Positions 52,699 through 61,437 of a DNA stretch of 64,000 nucleotides are shown piece after piece. The position numbers were made by a program, and so were the translations under genes. Every line of letters begins with the position of its first letter. Within the stretch, counting starts at the first letter, position 1. A model generated the notes under the pieces. That model ran no database searches and was not told the origin of the DNA. It worked only from the letters and a program-made list of their open reading frames with translations. Origin of the DNA: Anaerohalosphaeraceae bacterium (GTDB lineage Bacteria > Planctomycetota > Phycisphaerae > Sedimentisphaerales > Anaerohalosphaeraceae); the NCBI GenBank assembly GCA_035378985.1, contig DAOSUR010000001.1:62001-126000 (forward strand). Reading direction: 5' to 3'.

Positions 52699-54056
52699 CG
52701 TGAACACTCCTGTTTTAAAGACCGTTGAACCGTTTTTTGCGGAACGGCACCGACCACATAAATCGTCAGGCCGCTGAACACTTTGGGATAGAAGAAGGTG
52801 GATTTTTGGGGCATTTTTTCGCCGGCTTCCGCCACAGCCCGGACATGGCTCATCGGGGTCGGATTCAAAAAGAAAACTGCCTGGGCCTGTCCGCTGTCAA
52901 TGCGTTCAATCGAACGTTCGATGGCATCGCCTAAATCTTTGATGTAATCAATATGGGCTTGGCGGGCCAGCTTTTCATCGTTGATGTGAAGATGCTGTTC
53001 CAGAATAAGCCGATGGAGGATATTCACATCCAGCCGCCGAGAGGCATCGCTCATCTGAGGTGCAATGCGTATCATAGCCGGGGGATTTGTGAACGTGAGG
53101 ACATAAAAAGCATTGCCGGCATAAAATCCGAAGGCGGATTTCTCCTGCGTCTGAAGCGTCTTCATTTGTTCGAACATCTTGGCGCAGGCCTGCTTTTTCT
53201 GGTGTACATCAGTCCATTCGAATCGGTCGATTTGAAAATCGGTTTTGAGGCCATCAAGCAGAGCCGATGCGGAAAAATCGGGCAGGCCCCACAGGAGCCG
53301 ATGTGTCGGCTGAATGACAAGCCCTTCATTATAGGTATTCACAAAGGTCATCATCTGCCACTGGGCCTTTGGATTTTGGGTCTCCAGCCAGTAATTGAGG
53401 GCGGTTTCGTAGCGATGATGGCCGTCGGCGATGATGCCGGATTTGGATTTCATCATTTGAGCAAACCGGACAACGTCCTGTTCCTGCCGAATAATATACA
53501 GGCGATGCCGAACATTTTCCTTGTCTGTGAAATCAAGAACCGGCGATTCCTGCATCGCTTTTTGGATAACTTGCTCGGCTATCCGGGTCGGGTCGTCATA
53601 GAGCATAAAAATCTGTCCGAACTGAGCGGCCGTTGCCCGCATCAGATTCAGCCGATCCGCCTTGGGTCCATCGAGGGTCTTTTCATGAGGACGAATGCCC
53701 TTCCCGAAGGGTTCCAGCCGTCCCAGGGCGATAATTCCGCTGCGCTGATAATGTTTGCCCGCAATCGTAAAGTCCTGAACATATCCGTAAAGGGCCTCCT
53801 GCTCATCATAGACAAGGGCCTTTTGCTGGATAGCTTCCCGGAGATAGTCGGCAGCCCGGGTATAGACGTTGCACTGGTCATCATCTTCCGGATATTTCAG
53901 ACCTTTTGTGGCCCGTACTATGTTATATGGATTAGCATGGTACAGATCCCGCTGGGCCTGTTCATCAATCACATCATAAGGTGGAGCAATACAGGTACCG
54001 GGGTTCCCAACTACTTCAGGATTAAAACGCAGAGCACGAAAGGGTTTTATATCCAT
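52695..54056 (-). CDS. DUF1015-family protein
   Basis: Conserved protein of unknown function, 453 residues. The diagnostic N-terminus is MDIKPFRALRFNPEVVGN, followed by IAPPYDVIDEQAQRDLY, then PHEKTLDGPKADRL, GIIADGHHRYETAL and LIQPTHRLLWGL-like segments. The conserved DGHHRYET box and PHEKT suggest a phosphate- or nucleotide-handling enzyme; relatives have been linked to serine kinase-like ParB folds (from memory, unproven). Translational overlap with the aminotransferase argues for a shared pathway. Confidence 0.88.
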   Translation of the reverse strand: MDIKPFRALRFNPEVVGNPGTCIAPPYDVIDEQAQRDLYHANPYNIVRATKGLKYPEDDDQCNVYTRAADYLREAIQQKALVYDEQEALYGYVQDFTIAGKHYQRSGIIALGRLEPFGKGIRPHEKTLDGPKADRLNLMRATAAQFGQIFMLYDDPTRIAEQVIQKAMQESPVLDFTDKENVRHRLYIIRQEQDVVRFAQMMKSKSGIIADGHHRYETALNYWLETQNPKAQWQMMTFVNTYNEGLVIQPTHRLLWGLPDFSASALLDGLKTDFQIDRFEWTDVHQKKQACAKMFEQMKTLQTQEKSAFGFYAGNAFYVLTFTNPPAMIRIAPQMSDASRRLDVNILHRLILEQHLHINDEKLARQAHIDYIKDLGDAIERSIERIDSGQAQAVFFLNPTPMSHVRAVAEAGEKMPQKSTFFYPKVFSGLTIYVVGAVPQKTVQRSLKQECSR

Positions 54057-54240
54057 TTTACCACTATTATCAAAACTTATGTTCTGTTTGTTTCTTTTAT
54101 TGCACTAAATAGAACAATAAAATAGCCGTCCCGCACAACTGTTGGCGAATATAACAAAAAAAATAAAGAACGCAAAGAAAATTATATGATTTTTCTGCCA
54201 AATTCTACAAAGTTTTCGAATTCTCCGTAAACAAACATTC

Positions 54241-54269
54241 TTGCAGAATTTGAGAGGGCCTTTTAGAAT
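54241..54269 (+). promoter_or_regulatory. Promoter of the 89-residue protein gene
   Basis: TTGCAG (54241-54246), 17 bases, TAGAAT (54264-54269). Transcription should begin near 54276, 24 bases before the start. The 243-base divergent region to the DUF1015 gene is A/T-rich; no clear promoter was found in the opposite direction. Confidence 0.7.
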
Positions 54270-54299
54270 AGACAATTCGCTCGGAAAGGACTTTTGCCA

Positions 54300-54569
54300 A
54301 TGACAAAAAGAGAATACACCCCTCATCAGCAGAACATTATTTCAAACTATTATCAGCATTTGGACACCATCCTTTTGGGGCGAATTCAGGAACTGGTCAG
54401 TCAGATTTATCTGGCACAAACAGAAGGGAAGCGACAGTCGCTTTGGAAGCGTGTTGAAAAGGCCTTGGTCAAACTAAAAATTCCTGACCCTATCCGTCAG
54501 CACATTCTGCAAAAGAAAGATGCGGAACTGCTGGCGAAAAACCTGGAAGAATGGCTGCGGGGCGGTTGA
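54300..54569 (+). CDS. Small basic helical protein of unknown function
   Basis: An 89-residue product, all helical in outline, starting MTKREYTPHQQNIISNYYQH and ending KKDAELLAKNLEEWLRGG. It is rich in Lys/Gln with aromatic residues near the N-terminus; no cysteine, signal peptide or membrane helix. I do not recognise a family, though the regular helices and strong own promoter argue for a real gene. AAAGGA lies at suitable distance from ATG 54300. It converges on the GH5 gene, 9 bases apart. Confidence 0.65.
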   Translation: MTKREYTPHQQNIISNYYQHLDTILLGRIQELVSQIYLAQTEGKRQSLWKRVEKALVKLKIPDPIRQHILQKKDAELLAKNLEEWLRGG

Positions 54570-54578
54570 TTCAGATGC

Positions 54579-55679
54579 TCAGTAAGTTCGGATAAGTTCG
54601 AGCATCCTGCGATCCAAGAGATGTCCCTTGTATTTTTCATATTGAACATCGGTCCTTCGGCTGTCGAGGACGCCGAAATCGCCTCTCAGATTCCATAATG
54701 CATGTCCCCAGCCGGCTTCTTTCCATAACTGGAGCCAATCTTCCATCCACCGAAGGGCTACGGTATGAGGGGTCTTGTTAAAGCAGCCCCATTCGCCGAC
54801 CTGAACGGGCACCCCCTGACTTTCGAGCATTTTCCAGGGTTTAATCAGTTTTTCCTTCAGATAATCCTTGTCCCAAATTGTGCCGTCATCGGCCTTAAGG
54901 GGCCAGGTCGGAACCTGTCGGGTCTGAAAGGCATTCGGCGGCATCCAAGAGGCCTGGTAATGGCTCACACTGACGGGATCGTAGCCGCGTGTGCTTTGGA
55001 CGACTCCCAAATCGGCAATTCCCCAGATGGGTAAACGACCGACATCCTTGCCGTCAGCCATGATAAGCCGGTCCGGGTCCTCCTGACGAATGGCCTCGAC
55101 CAGAGCCCGAACAACCTCTACGTGGCGGGTCTCGTCCGGCAAATGCGGCGGTTCGTTAATCAAGTCAAAGCTCAGCTGAGTGCTGGGAATTCCTTTGTAT
55201 CGACGGGCAAACATTTTCCAATGGAATACGGCCCCTTCCAGGGCTTTTTGCATATTGTCCGGGGTGTCCTCATACAAGTCCACCGGTTCGGCCCGGCGGT
55301 TATTGATGCAGTATCCGGGGATTCGATGCAGATTCAGATTGATGTGAATCCCGTACTGTCGGCCCCATTCAACAGCCTGGTCAATATCCTCCAAAACATC
55401 CTCGCGAACTGCAAACCAGTTCTTCTTATCCGCCCAGTGCCAGTAGGACATCGGGAGACGTGCAAAATTAAAGCCCCAGTCGGCCATGATTTCGAAATCT
55501 TTTTCAACAAACGGCCGACGAGGCCCCTGCCCGCTGAACTTTTCGAGCAAATTGAATCCGCGATAAAGGGGAAGCGATACTTTTCCTTGAGAAAACTTTT
55601 CCATAGCGAAGGTTTTCCGGGAAAGAAAGGCAGCGGCTGAAGCAACACCGACCTTTACAAAGTCACGTCTGGTAATCAT
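54579..55679 (-). CDS. Tat-exported glycoside hydrolase family 5 protein
   Basis: Beta-glycosidase of the cellulase/mannanase superfamily, 366 residues. It starts with a twin-arginine signal (ITRRDFVKVGVASAAAFLS), then GFNLLEKF, FARLPMSYWHW, the acid/base glutamate in DLINEP and the nucleophile in GEWGCFN. The barrel is complete. The Tat signal is unusual for a polysaccharide enzyme and implies folding in the cytoplasm before export. The substrate (beta-glucan, mannan or a glycolipid) is not clear. ATG 55679 follows AAAGG; an upstream frame to 55706 was not used. Confidence 0.87.
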   Translation of the reverse strand: MITRRDFVKVGVASAAAFLSRKTFAMEKFSQGKVSLPLYRGFNLLEKFSGQGPRRPFVEKDFEIMADWGFNFARLPMSYWHWADKKNWFAVREDVLEDIDQAVEWGRQYGIHINLNLHRIPGYCINNRRAEPVDLYEDTPDNMQKALEGAVFHWKMFARRYKGIPSTQLSFDLINEPPHLPDETRHVEVVRALVEAIRQEDPDRLIMADGKDVGRLPIWGIADLGVVQSTRGYDPVSVSHYQASWMPPNAFQTRQVPTWPLKADDGTIWDKDYLKEKLIKPWKMLESQGVPVQVGEWGCFNKTPHTVALRWMEDWLQLWKEAGWGHALWNLRGDFGVLDSRRTDVQYEKYKGHLLDRRMLELIRTY

Positions 55680-55706
55680 ATCGAACCTTTTATATTCTTT
55701 TGCCAA

Positions 55707-55983
55707 GCCGCAAGTATTTTCGGGGCATTATACCAACCTCTCTGCTGCAGACAACCTCGATAATTGTTTTTCCCCAAGAAGTCCGATAATGTACCTTCCA
55801 GGTCAATACGATTTCATTGAAAAAGGTCAAAAGCCATAACTCTTTATTAAATAAGTTCTTAACAAACCATAAATGGCGGTTTCCGAAGCAACTGTTTTTC
55901 TATATTAAGTCCGGCAAATAAGCCGACGAAGGAAAAAACAGGCAGGTTACCGTTTGGCACAATCTTTTTAAGGAAAAAAGATT
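55707..55983 (+). other. Intergenic region with a small structured element ahead of the heme-domain gene
   Basis: 277 bases without a gene. Near its 3' end a CGGC-AAATAA-GCCG hairpin (55912-55925) is followed by GACGAAGG and CAGGCAGGTTACCG. These pieces are reminiscent of parts of the GEMM cyclic-di-GMP aptamer, but the order and pairing are incomplete, so this is not called a riboswitch. Confidence 0.35.
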
Positions 55984-57039
55984 ATGAAAAGCCGGACACT
56001 GTTTGTTCTGTGTGTGGCGGGGGCAATCGTTCTTTGGGGAGTCTGGGGCTGTCGAAAAAGACAGGCACAGGCAGCGGACACAAAACCGCAACCTCTCACC
56101 GTTCAAGTCCAGCCCGAATCACCGGTCAAACCCAAATCATCTGAAAAAGGGATTTGTATTCCGCGGCCGATTCAACAGAAAGACGAGTTTACAGATTTTG
56201 TGCCGCCGAAACGTGAGCCAATGGATTTGCCCCTGCAATGCCGATATGTTCAAACCATTATTCAGACAGACGGAACAGCCAACGAACCGGTTTGGGCAGG
56301 TCTGCCGGAGATTACAACTCTGGATGCCTCCTCTCAAAGGCCGATCCGACTGAGGGCATTTCACAACGGACAAAACATCTTTCTTCTGGTTGTCTATCCG
56401 GACAGTGCCGCGTCAGAATCTCACAAAAGTTGGTTCTGGGATTCTGCAGAGCAGATTTACAAGCCGGGCAATGACCAGGAAGATATGCTGGTGCTCAAAT
56501 GGCGGCTGAGCGGGGAGAATCTGTCTTTGTCGCCGGAGCAGCTGGTGCCTCACAAAGCCGACATCTGGTTCTGGAAGGCCTGTCGAACCAATCCGAACGG
56601 ATATCTGGATGACAAGCAGCAGGAGGTGACCCTTGAGCCGCAGGCTGAATCACTGGCTCTATCCTCAAAGCAATACGGGACCCTTTATCTGCGCCGAACG
56701 GGGGATGAAGGCCGGGCCGCTTATACGGAAAAATTCTTCTTCGATTATCAGGGAGACGTTCTTCTTCGCTACTATCCGCAGGAGCCGTCCGGCAGCCGAG
56801 CGGATATACGCGGCAAAGGTCAATGGGCGGACGGACACTGGACCCTTGAGATTCAGCGGGCCCTTCAAACCGGACACGAGGATGACGTACAGTTTGAGGT
56901 TGGACAAACTTATTTATTTGCCGCTACCGTCTATGAAATGGCCGGTACAGGCATCGAACCGCAGTGGCATCAGCCCCTGTACCGAACCGGAAACGCTTTT
57001 GACCGATTATACCTTGTCATTGAACCGCCGCATAATTGA
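55984..57039 (+). CDS. Lipoprotein with predicted ethylbenzene-dehydrogenase-type heme-binding domain
   Basis: A 351-residue product with a lipoprotein signal (VWGC, Cys23), a proline-rich linker (about residues 30-75) and one beta-sandwich domain (about 85-345). This domain has the look of the EB_dh/DOMON-like heme or sugar-binding fold: EPVWAGLPEI at its start, HNGQNIFLLVVYPDS, DIWFWKA and GQWADGHWTLEIQRAL, the last two being characteristic of EB_dh. Related domains occur in cytochrome-type subunits of periplasmic molybdoenzymes. Here no such enzyme is adjacent; the gene is 12 bases before a hybrid histidine kinase, so a periplasmic sensing role is a fair inference. Confidence 0.72.
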   Translation: MKSRTLFVLCVAGAIVLWGVWGCRKRQAQAADTKPQPLTVQVQPESPVKPKSSEKGICIPRPIQQKDEFTDFVPPKREPMDLPLQCRYVQTIIQTDGTANEPVWAGLPEITTLDASSQRPIRLRAFHNGQNIFLLVVYPDSAASESHKSWFWDSAEQIYKPGNDQEDMLVLKWRLSGENLSLSPEQLVPHKADIWFWKACRTNPNGYLDDKQQEVTLEPQAESLALSSKQYGTLYLRRTGDEGRAAYTEKFFFDYQGDVLLRYYPQEPSGSRADIRGKGQWADGHWTLEIQRALQTGHEDDVQFEVGQTYLFAATVYEMAGTGIEPQWHQPLYRTGNAFDRLYLVIEPPHN

Positions 57040-57051
57040 GATTGAAAAGCA

Positions 57052-59061
57052 ATGTTCAATTTGATTCGAAATCTTCCGAAAACTTATTCGTTTTCCACGG
57101 TCGCTCAGGTGGGGGCGGCGGTTATCTTTGCCGCGCTTTTGATAATAGCCCTTTTGTCCATTTATTTTCACCATCAGACCTATGAGCAGATTGAGTGCCA
57201 CGTTCAGTGTGAAATCAAAGAATTGGGACTGCTTTCGGAAATTGTTTATGAGTTTTCAAAAACAGCGTTCACCTTTCGGACCAGCTGGCTGAATCAATCC
57301 AGCAACATTGAACCCTCCCTGAACCATCTTCGCCGGATCGAAGAGAATCTGAAAAAGCTGAAAACCGGAACAAACAGTCCGCCGCTTTTCCATCAGCAGC
57401 TTCAGGACAATGTAAAAAAATGCAAGACACTTCTGTACGCCTATCAGTCCACATACTTTAAAGATCCGAGTCGAGATTTGGCTCGGGAATCCCTGGAGGC
57501 TATCAGCACAATCCTGGAGGATTCCAAAGAAAAATCCATTTATTACTGCCGCGTTGTCCAGGAAGAGATTCATCAAACCCTGGGGCGGTTGGCGGCTGAT
57601 TTGAAGCACACTCAGGTTCTCATCAGTTTGTTCCTGCTGGCGGCGGAAGCCGCCATCATCGGAGTAGTGAGCACTTTGTATCTGCTGCTGAAGTATTATT
57701 TGAAACAGATGATAGAGGCCGCGGATGCCATTCGTCAGGGGGACTTATCCCATCGGATCGAACAGCCTCATTCCGACCTGATCGGTCAGGCAGCCCTGCG
57801 GCTTAATCAGATGGCCGAACGAGTTCAGCAGACGGAGGAAGAGCTTCGCAAAAGCAATGACCACCTGCTTGAATTGCTGGAGGAGGTGCGAAAAGCCGAT
57901 GTAATGAAGAGCGAATTTCTGGCAAATATGAGTCATGAAATCCGCACCCCGATGAGCGCCATTCTGGGATTCGGTGAACTGCTGAAGGAAGAAGAACGGC
58001 TCAGCGGACGTCAGAAAGAATATATTCAGATGATTCTGAACAACGGACGGATGCTGCTGCAGCTGATTAACGACATCCTGGATTTCTCGAAGATTGAGGC
58101 CGGCAAGCTGAAAGTGGAAAGAATCGATTTTTCGCTTTCGGAGTTTCTGGAAGATTTATTCTCAACCCTTCATCCGCTGGCAGCCGCCAAAGGTCTTCAA
58201 TTTGAAATTCTTCAATGCAGCGACTTGCCGGGAACGCTGAATTCAGATCCTGTACGCCTGCGCCAGTGTCTAATCAATCTGGCGGGCAACGCCATCAAAT
58301 TTACGGAAAAAGGGCATGTGTTTATCAACGTAATGAAAGAACAGGAAGACAATGCTGATTTCATCCGTTTTGATGTGGAGGACACGGGCATTGGGATTCC
58401 GGAAGACAAGCTGGCTGTGATTTTCGACGCCTTCACCCAGGCCGACAGCAGTATGACCCGGCGCTACGGCGGTACGGGTCTGGGCCTTTCGATTACAAAG
58501 CGGCTGACGGAACTGCTCGGCGGAAAAATCACCGTGCACAGTACCGTCGGACGCGGGTCGGTTTTCTCAATCCGGCTGCCGACCGGCGTCGACCCTTCGA
58601 AACAGACATCCCATAACCGATATGAAACAGCCGAGAAGGCCATTCAGCAGCCTTCCGAAGAGGAGCCGGAGCAGATTCGTCTTTCGGGACGAATCCTGGT
58701 GGCGGAGGATGCCAAGGCCAATCAGATGCTGATTCGGCTGCTTCTCGAAAAAGAGGGACTGCAGGCGGTGGTTGTGGAAAACGGTCAGGAAGCCCTCGAG
58801 GCCGTTCTGTGTGAATCCTTCGACCTGGTTCTGATGGACATGCAGATGCCGTTAATGAGCGGCCTGGAAGCCGTCCAGGCCATCCGAGCCAAAGGGCTGA
58901 CTTTGCCTATTATTGCCCTGACAGCTCTGGCGATGAAAGGGGATGATGAAAAATGCCTGAAGGCCGGCTGCAGCGATTATTTGACCAAACCGATTGATCG
59001 AAAAGCCCTTCGGCGAATTCTCCAAAAATACCTCTGCAGCAAGACAGCTGGAAAAAGTTAA
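57052..59061 (+). CDS. Hybrid sensor histidine kinase with receiver domain
   Basis: Inner-membrane two-component sensor of 669 residues. Order: membrane helix (about 17-40), periplasmic helical region (about 41-186), second membrane helix (about 188-212), HAMP (about 213-262), HisKA with phospho-accepting His295 in MSHEIRTPMSAILGF, and an ATPase domain with GNAIKFTEKG, DTGIGIPEDK and GTGLGLSI. It ends in a receiver domain from about residue 543, with ILVAEDAKANQMLI and the phospho-acceptor Asp in LVLMDMQMP. No output domain or partner regulator is nearby. The preceding lipoprotein gene is probably in the same transcript. Confidence 0.93.
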   Translation: MFNLIRNLPKTYSFSTVAQVGAAVIFAALLIIALLSIYFHHQTYEQIECHVQCEIKELGLLSEIVYEFSKTAFTFRTSWLNQSSNIEPSLNHLRRIEENLKKLKTGTNSPPLFHQQLQDNVKKCKTLLYAYQSTYFKDPSRDLARESLEAISTILEDSKEKSIYYCRVVQEEIHQTLGRLAADLKHTQVLISLFLLAAEAAIIGVVSTLYLLLKYYLKQMIEAADAIRQGDLSHRIEQPHSDLIGQAALRLNQMAERVQQTEEELRKSNDHLLELLEEVRKADVMKSEFLANMSHEIRTPMSAILGFGELLKEEERLSGRQKEYIQMILNNGRMLLQLINDILDFSKIEAGKLKVERIDFSLSEFLEDLFSTLHPLAAAKGLQFEILQCSDLPGTLNSDPVRLRQCLINLAGNAIKFTEKGHVFINVMKEQEDNADFIRFDVEDTGIGIPEDKLAVIFDAFTQADSSMTRRYGGTGLGLSITKRLTELLGGKITVHSTVGRGSVFSIRLPTGVDPSKQTSHNRYETAEKAIQQPSEEEPEQIRLSGRILVAEDAKANQMLIRLLLEKEGLQAVVVENGQEALEAVLCESFDLVLMDMQMPLMSGLEAVQAIRAKGLTLPIIALTALAMKGDDEKCLKAGCSDYLTKPIDRKALRRILQKYLCSKTAGKS

Positions 59062-59163
59062 GCTCTCCTATTGCCCCTTTTGTTTTTCCATCTGCCGCAT
59101 TGACCCATTCCTCCGCCTTGGATACAATCACGGGTTCATGCTTATCAGGAGAAAAAACGGCAC

Positions 59164-59982
59164 ATGTCAGGGACAGTCGGACAGAACATTTTGCTGAATC
59201 TGGGGCAGATGGATGAGCTGGCCCGATTGGAAAGCCCGATTCACCGGCTGGATGCCCGGGTCAAAGTTTTGACAACCATTGTTTTTCTGGTGTGTGTGGT
59301 TTCCTTTCCCAAATATACCGTTTCGGCCCTGATTCCGTTCTTTCTCTACCCCTTCTATTTGATGACAGCGGCTCATGTGCCGGCCGGTCTTCTGCTTCGT
59401 CGGCTGGCAGCCGTCAGCCCTTTAGCCGTGCTGCTGGGAATCTGGAACCCCTTGCTGGACCGACAAGCTGTACTGTCAGTTGGATTTCTCTCAGTCAGCG
59501 GCGGCTGGCTTTCATTCTGTTCTATTTTGCTGCGATTTGGACTAACCGTCGGGAGTGTGCTGATTTTGCTTGCAACGACCGGCCTCGAAGGCGTTTGTGC
59601 GGCTTTAGAAAAAATCAAGATACCGCGGATTTTTGTTCTGCAGATTCTTTTTCTGTATCGTTATTTGTTTGTGCTGATGGAGGAAGCCGCTCGGATGCTT
59701 CGGGCTCGTTCCCTGCGCAGCTTCGGCGGACGGGGAACCGGTCTGCTCTCCTTTCGGGGAATGGCCGGCAGTCTGCTGCTTCGAACATTTGAGCGGGCGG
59801 AGCGCATCAGCCAGGCGATGTATTGCCGGGCATTTGAAGGCCGGATTCCCACAAAGCAGGTTTTCCAGATAAGCCGGCAGGATGTTTTGTTTTTCTTTTT
59901 TTGGACCGTTTTTTTCATTATTTTCCGTTGGGTCAATCCGGCTGCAATATGGGGGCGGTTCCTTGAAGGGATAACAGGATGA
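59164..59982 (+). CDS. ECF transporter T component (CbiQ/EcfT family)
   Basis: Membrane-embedded energy-coupling protein of 272 residues with about six helices. The family hallmark is two short basic motifs that contact the ATPases: ARSLRSF (about residues 180-186) and AMYCRAFEG (about 218-226). N-terminal LESPIHRLDARVKVLTT is the usual start. ECF systems import vitamins or Co/Ni ions using a separate S component. No S protein is seen in the window. AGGAG lies a little far (13 bases) from the ATG. Confidence 0.85.
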   Translation: MSGTVGQNILLNLGQMDELARLESPIHRLDARVKVLTTIVFLVCVVSFPKYTVSALIPFFLYPFYLMTAAHVPAGLLLRRLAAVSPLAVLLGIWNPLLDRQAVLSVGFLSVSGGWLSFCSILLRFGLTVGSVLILLATTGLEGVCAALEKIKIPRIFVLQILFLYRYLFVLMEEAARMLRARSLRSFGGRGTGLLSFRGMAGSLLLRTFERAERISQAMYCRAFEGRIPTKQVFQISRQDVLFFFFWTVFFIIFRWVNPAAIWGRFLEGITG

Positions 59983-60746
59983 GTCATCATCTGGTTGAGG
60001 CGGACAATCTTTTTTATACCTATCCGGACGGAACGGCGGCCCTGCAGGGAATCTCGTTCCGCATTACGCACGGTCAGTCCGTAGCCCTCGTGGGAGGCAA
60101 TGGAGCAGGCAAATCCACTCTTCTGCTGCACCTGTGCGGCTGCCTGCTGCCGACCAAAGGCACATTGCGAATCGGCAATCTTCCGGTCAGCCGTCAAACC
60201 CTGTCGGCCATTCGCAAAACGGTCGGAATGGTGTTTCAGGACCCAGATGACCAGCTGTTTATGCCGACGGTGTATGAGGATGCTGCCTTTGGGCCGCACA
60301 ACCTCGGGCTGGATGCCCAGCAGGTCCGTCCGGTAGTCGAGGAAGCCCTTCGCCGTACGGGTGTGCTGCACCTGCAGAATCGACCGCCATTCCGGCTGTC
60401 GGCAGGAGAAAAACGGCGGGCGGCAATTGCTTCTGTTTTGGCGATGAGTCCGGATATCCTTGTCCTGGATGAACCCAGTGCCAATCTGGACCCTCAGGCC
60501 AGACGGGAACTCATTGACCTGCTGCGGTCGTTTGAACATACGAAAATCATCGCCACCCATGACCTGGACCTGGCCATGGATTTGTGCGAGCGGACAATCG
60601 TTTTAGAAGGAGGCAGGGTGGTGCTGGACGGCTCGACAGAAGAGGTTTTTCAGAATGAAAAGGTGCTTTCGAAAGCCCGCCTGAGCAAACCGCTTCGCCT
60701 GCAGGGTTGTCCTCTCTGCGGGCGGAATCCCTCTCCCTCCGGTTAA
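59979..60746 (+). CDS. ECF transporter ATPase (CbiO/EcfA family)
   Basis: ABC-type ATPase of 255 residues that powers the T component. Motifs: Walker A GGNGAGKST (about residues 36-44), Q-loop MVFQDPDDQLFMPTVYEDAAFG (a hallmark of CbiO), signature LSAGEKRR, Walker B LVLDEPSANLD and switch ATHD. It overlaps the EcfT gene by 4 bases (ATGA). A single ATPase suggests a homodimer and a CbiO-like cobalt or nickel importer rather than EcfA1/A2; the missing S component leaves this open. Confidence 0.9.
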   Translation: MSHHLVEADNLFYTYPDGTAALQGISFRITHGQSVALVGGNGAGKSTLLLHLCGCLLPTKGTLRIGNLPVSRQTLSAIRKTVGMVFQDPDDQLFMPTVYEDAAFGPHNLGLDAQQVRPVVEEALRRTGVLHLQNRPPFRLSAGEKRRAAIASVLAMSPDILVLDEPSANLDPQARRELIDLLRSFEHTKIIATHDLDLAMDLCERTIVLEGGRVVLDGSTEEVFQNEKVLSKARLSKPLRLQGCPLCGRNPSPSG

Positions 60747-60752
60747 AAAAGG

Positions 60753-60781
60753 AAAAGCCCCGCCGAACAGACGGGGCTTTT
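60753..60781. terminator. Bidirectional terminator between the ECF and cold-shock genes
   Basis: AAAAGCCCCG (60753-60762) pairs with CGGGGCTTTT (60772-60781) across a 9-base loop. It gives a T-run in both directions, ending ecfA rightward and the csp gene leftward. Confidence 0.85.
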
Positions 60782-60805
60782 GAGTGCTCCAATGCACCTG
60801 CCAGA

Positions 60806-61009
60806 TTAGCAGGGTTTGACCTTGGTAGCGCAAGGGCCTTTTTTGCCCTGGCCGACTTCGTATTCGACCTTCTGGCCTTCCTTGAGGGATTTGAATCCGC
60901 TGGCCTGAATTTCCGAGTGATGGACGAACAAATCGCTGCCGCCTTCCTCGGGACAAATAAAACCGAATCCCTTGCTGTCATTGAACCACTTGACTGTACC
61001 TTTTGCCAT
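60806..61009 (-). CDS. Cold-shock protein (CspA family)
   Basis: Single-stranded RNA/DNA chaperone with a five-strand OB fold. The 67-residue product has both RNP motifs, KGFGFI and DLFVHHS, and starts MAKGTVKWFNDSKGFGFI. Length and sequence are fully typical; paralogue identity cannot be set. GGGAG lies 9 bases before the ATG, directly after a GGGAC-GTTAA-GTCCC hairpin (61023-61037), so start accessibility may depend on temperature. It follows the RRM gene in the same direction, suggesting joint cold response. Confidence 0.95.
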   Translation of the reverse strand: MAKGTVKWFNDSKGFGFICPEEGGSDLFVHHSEIQASGFKSLKEGQKVEYEVGQGKKGPCATKVKPC

Positions 61010-61118
61010 TGCTTGTACTCCCGGGACTTAACGTCCCTAACTTTCCGTGCCCTCCTGCTTTTTGTAAAAGGGCCTGCATCCCGGAGAGCAAATAAGAACA
61101 CCGGCCCGCACCTGTTGA

Positions 61119-61138
61119 GAAAAAACGGTTAAAACCGT
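61119..61138 (-). terminator. Weak terminator at the end of the RRM gene
   Basis: ACGGTT/AACCGT (61125-61138) followed by six T on the minus strand; the stem overlaps the RRM stop codon. With only 6 base pairs, partial read-through to the csp gene is likely. Confidence 0.45.
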
Positions 61139-61437
61139 CTGCGCCCGCCGCCGCGGTTGGGCCGCCGGTCGCCTCCGCTTCGAGGAGCCCGTTCAGGCCG
61201 CTGACGAGCTTCATTTACGGTAAGGGTTCGGTTCATCATTTCTTTGCCGTTGAGGGCCTCAATGGCGGCCTGGGCTTCGGCATCATCGGGCATCTCCACA
61301 AATCCGAATCCGCGGGAGCGCCCTTTGAATTTATCCTTGATAATGCTGGCAGAGGTCACACGGCCGAAGGTTTCAAACAGACGGAGCAGATCACTTTCTA
61401 CAACGTCAAACGACAGATTTCCTACATAAATGTTCAT
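61129..61437 (-). CDS. RRM-domain RNA-binding protein, glycine/arginine-rich tail
   Basis: A 102-residue protein with one RNA recognition motif (about residues 1-78): RNP2 IYVGNL and RNP1 RGFGFVEM are both intact. The tail is basic and Gly/Arg-rich (about 79-102), as in cyanobacterial Rbp proteins induced by cold. It probably binds RNA non-specifically as a chaperone. Neighbouring the csp gene supports a cold-adaptation unit. A leader of unknown length lies upstream (61438-61915 region). Confidence 0.93.
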   Translation of the reverse strand: MNIYVGNLSFDVVESDLLRLFETFGRVTSASIIKDKFKGRSRGFGFVEMPDDAEAQAAIEALNGKEMMNRTLTVNEARQRPERAPRSGGDRRPNRGGGRRRF

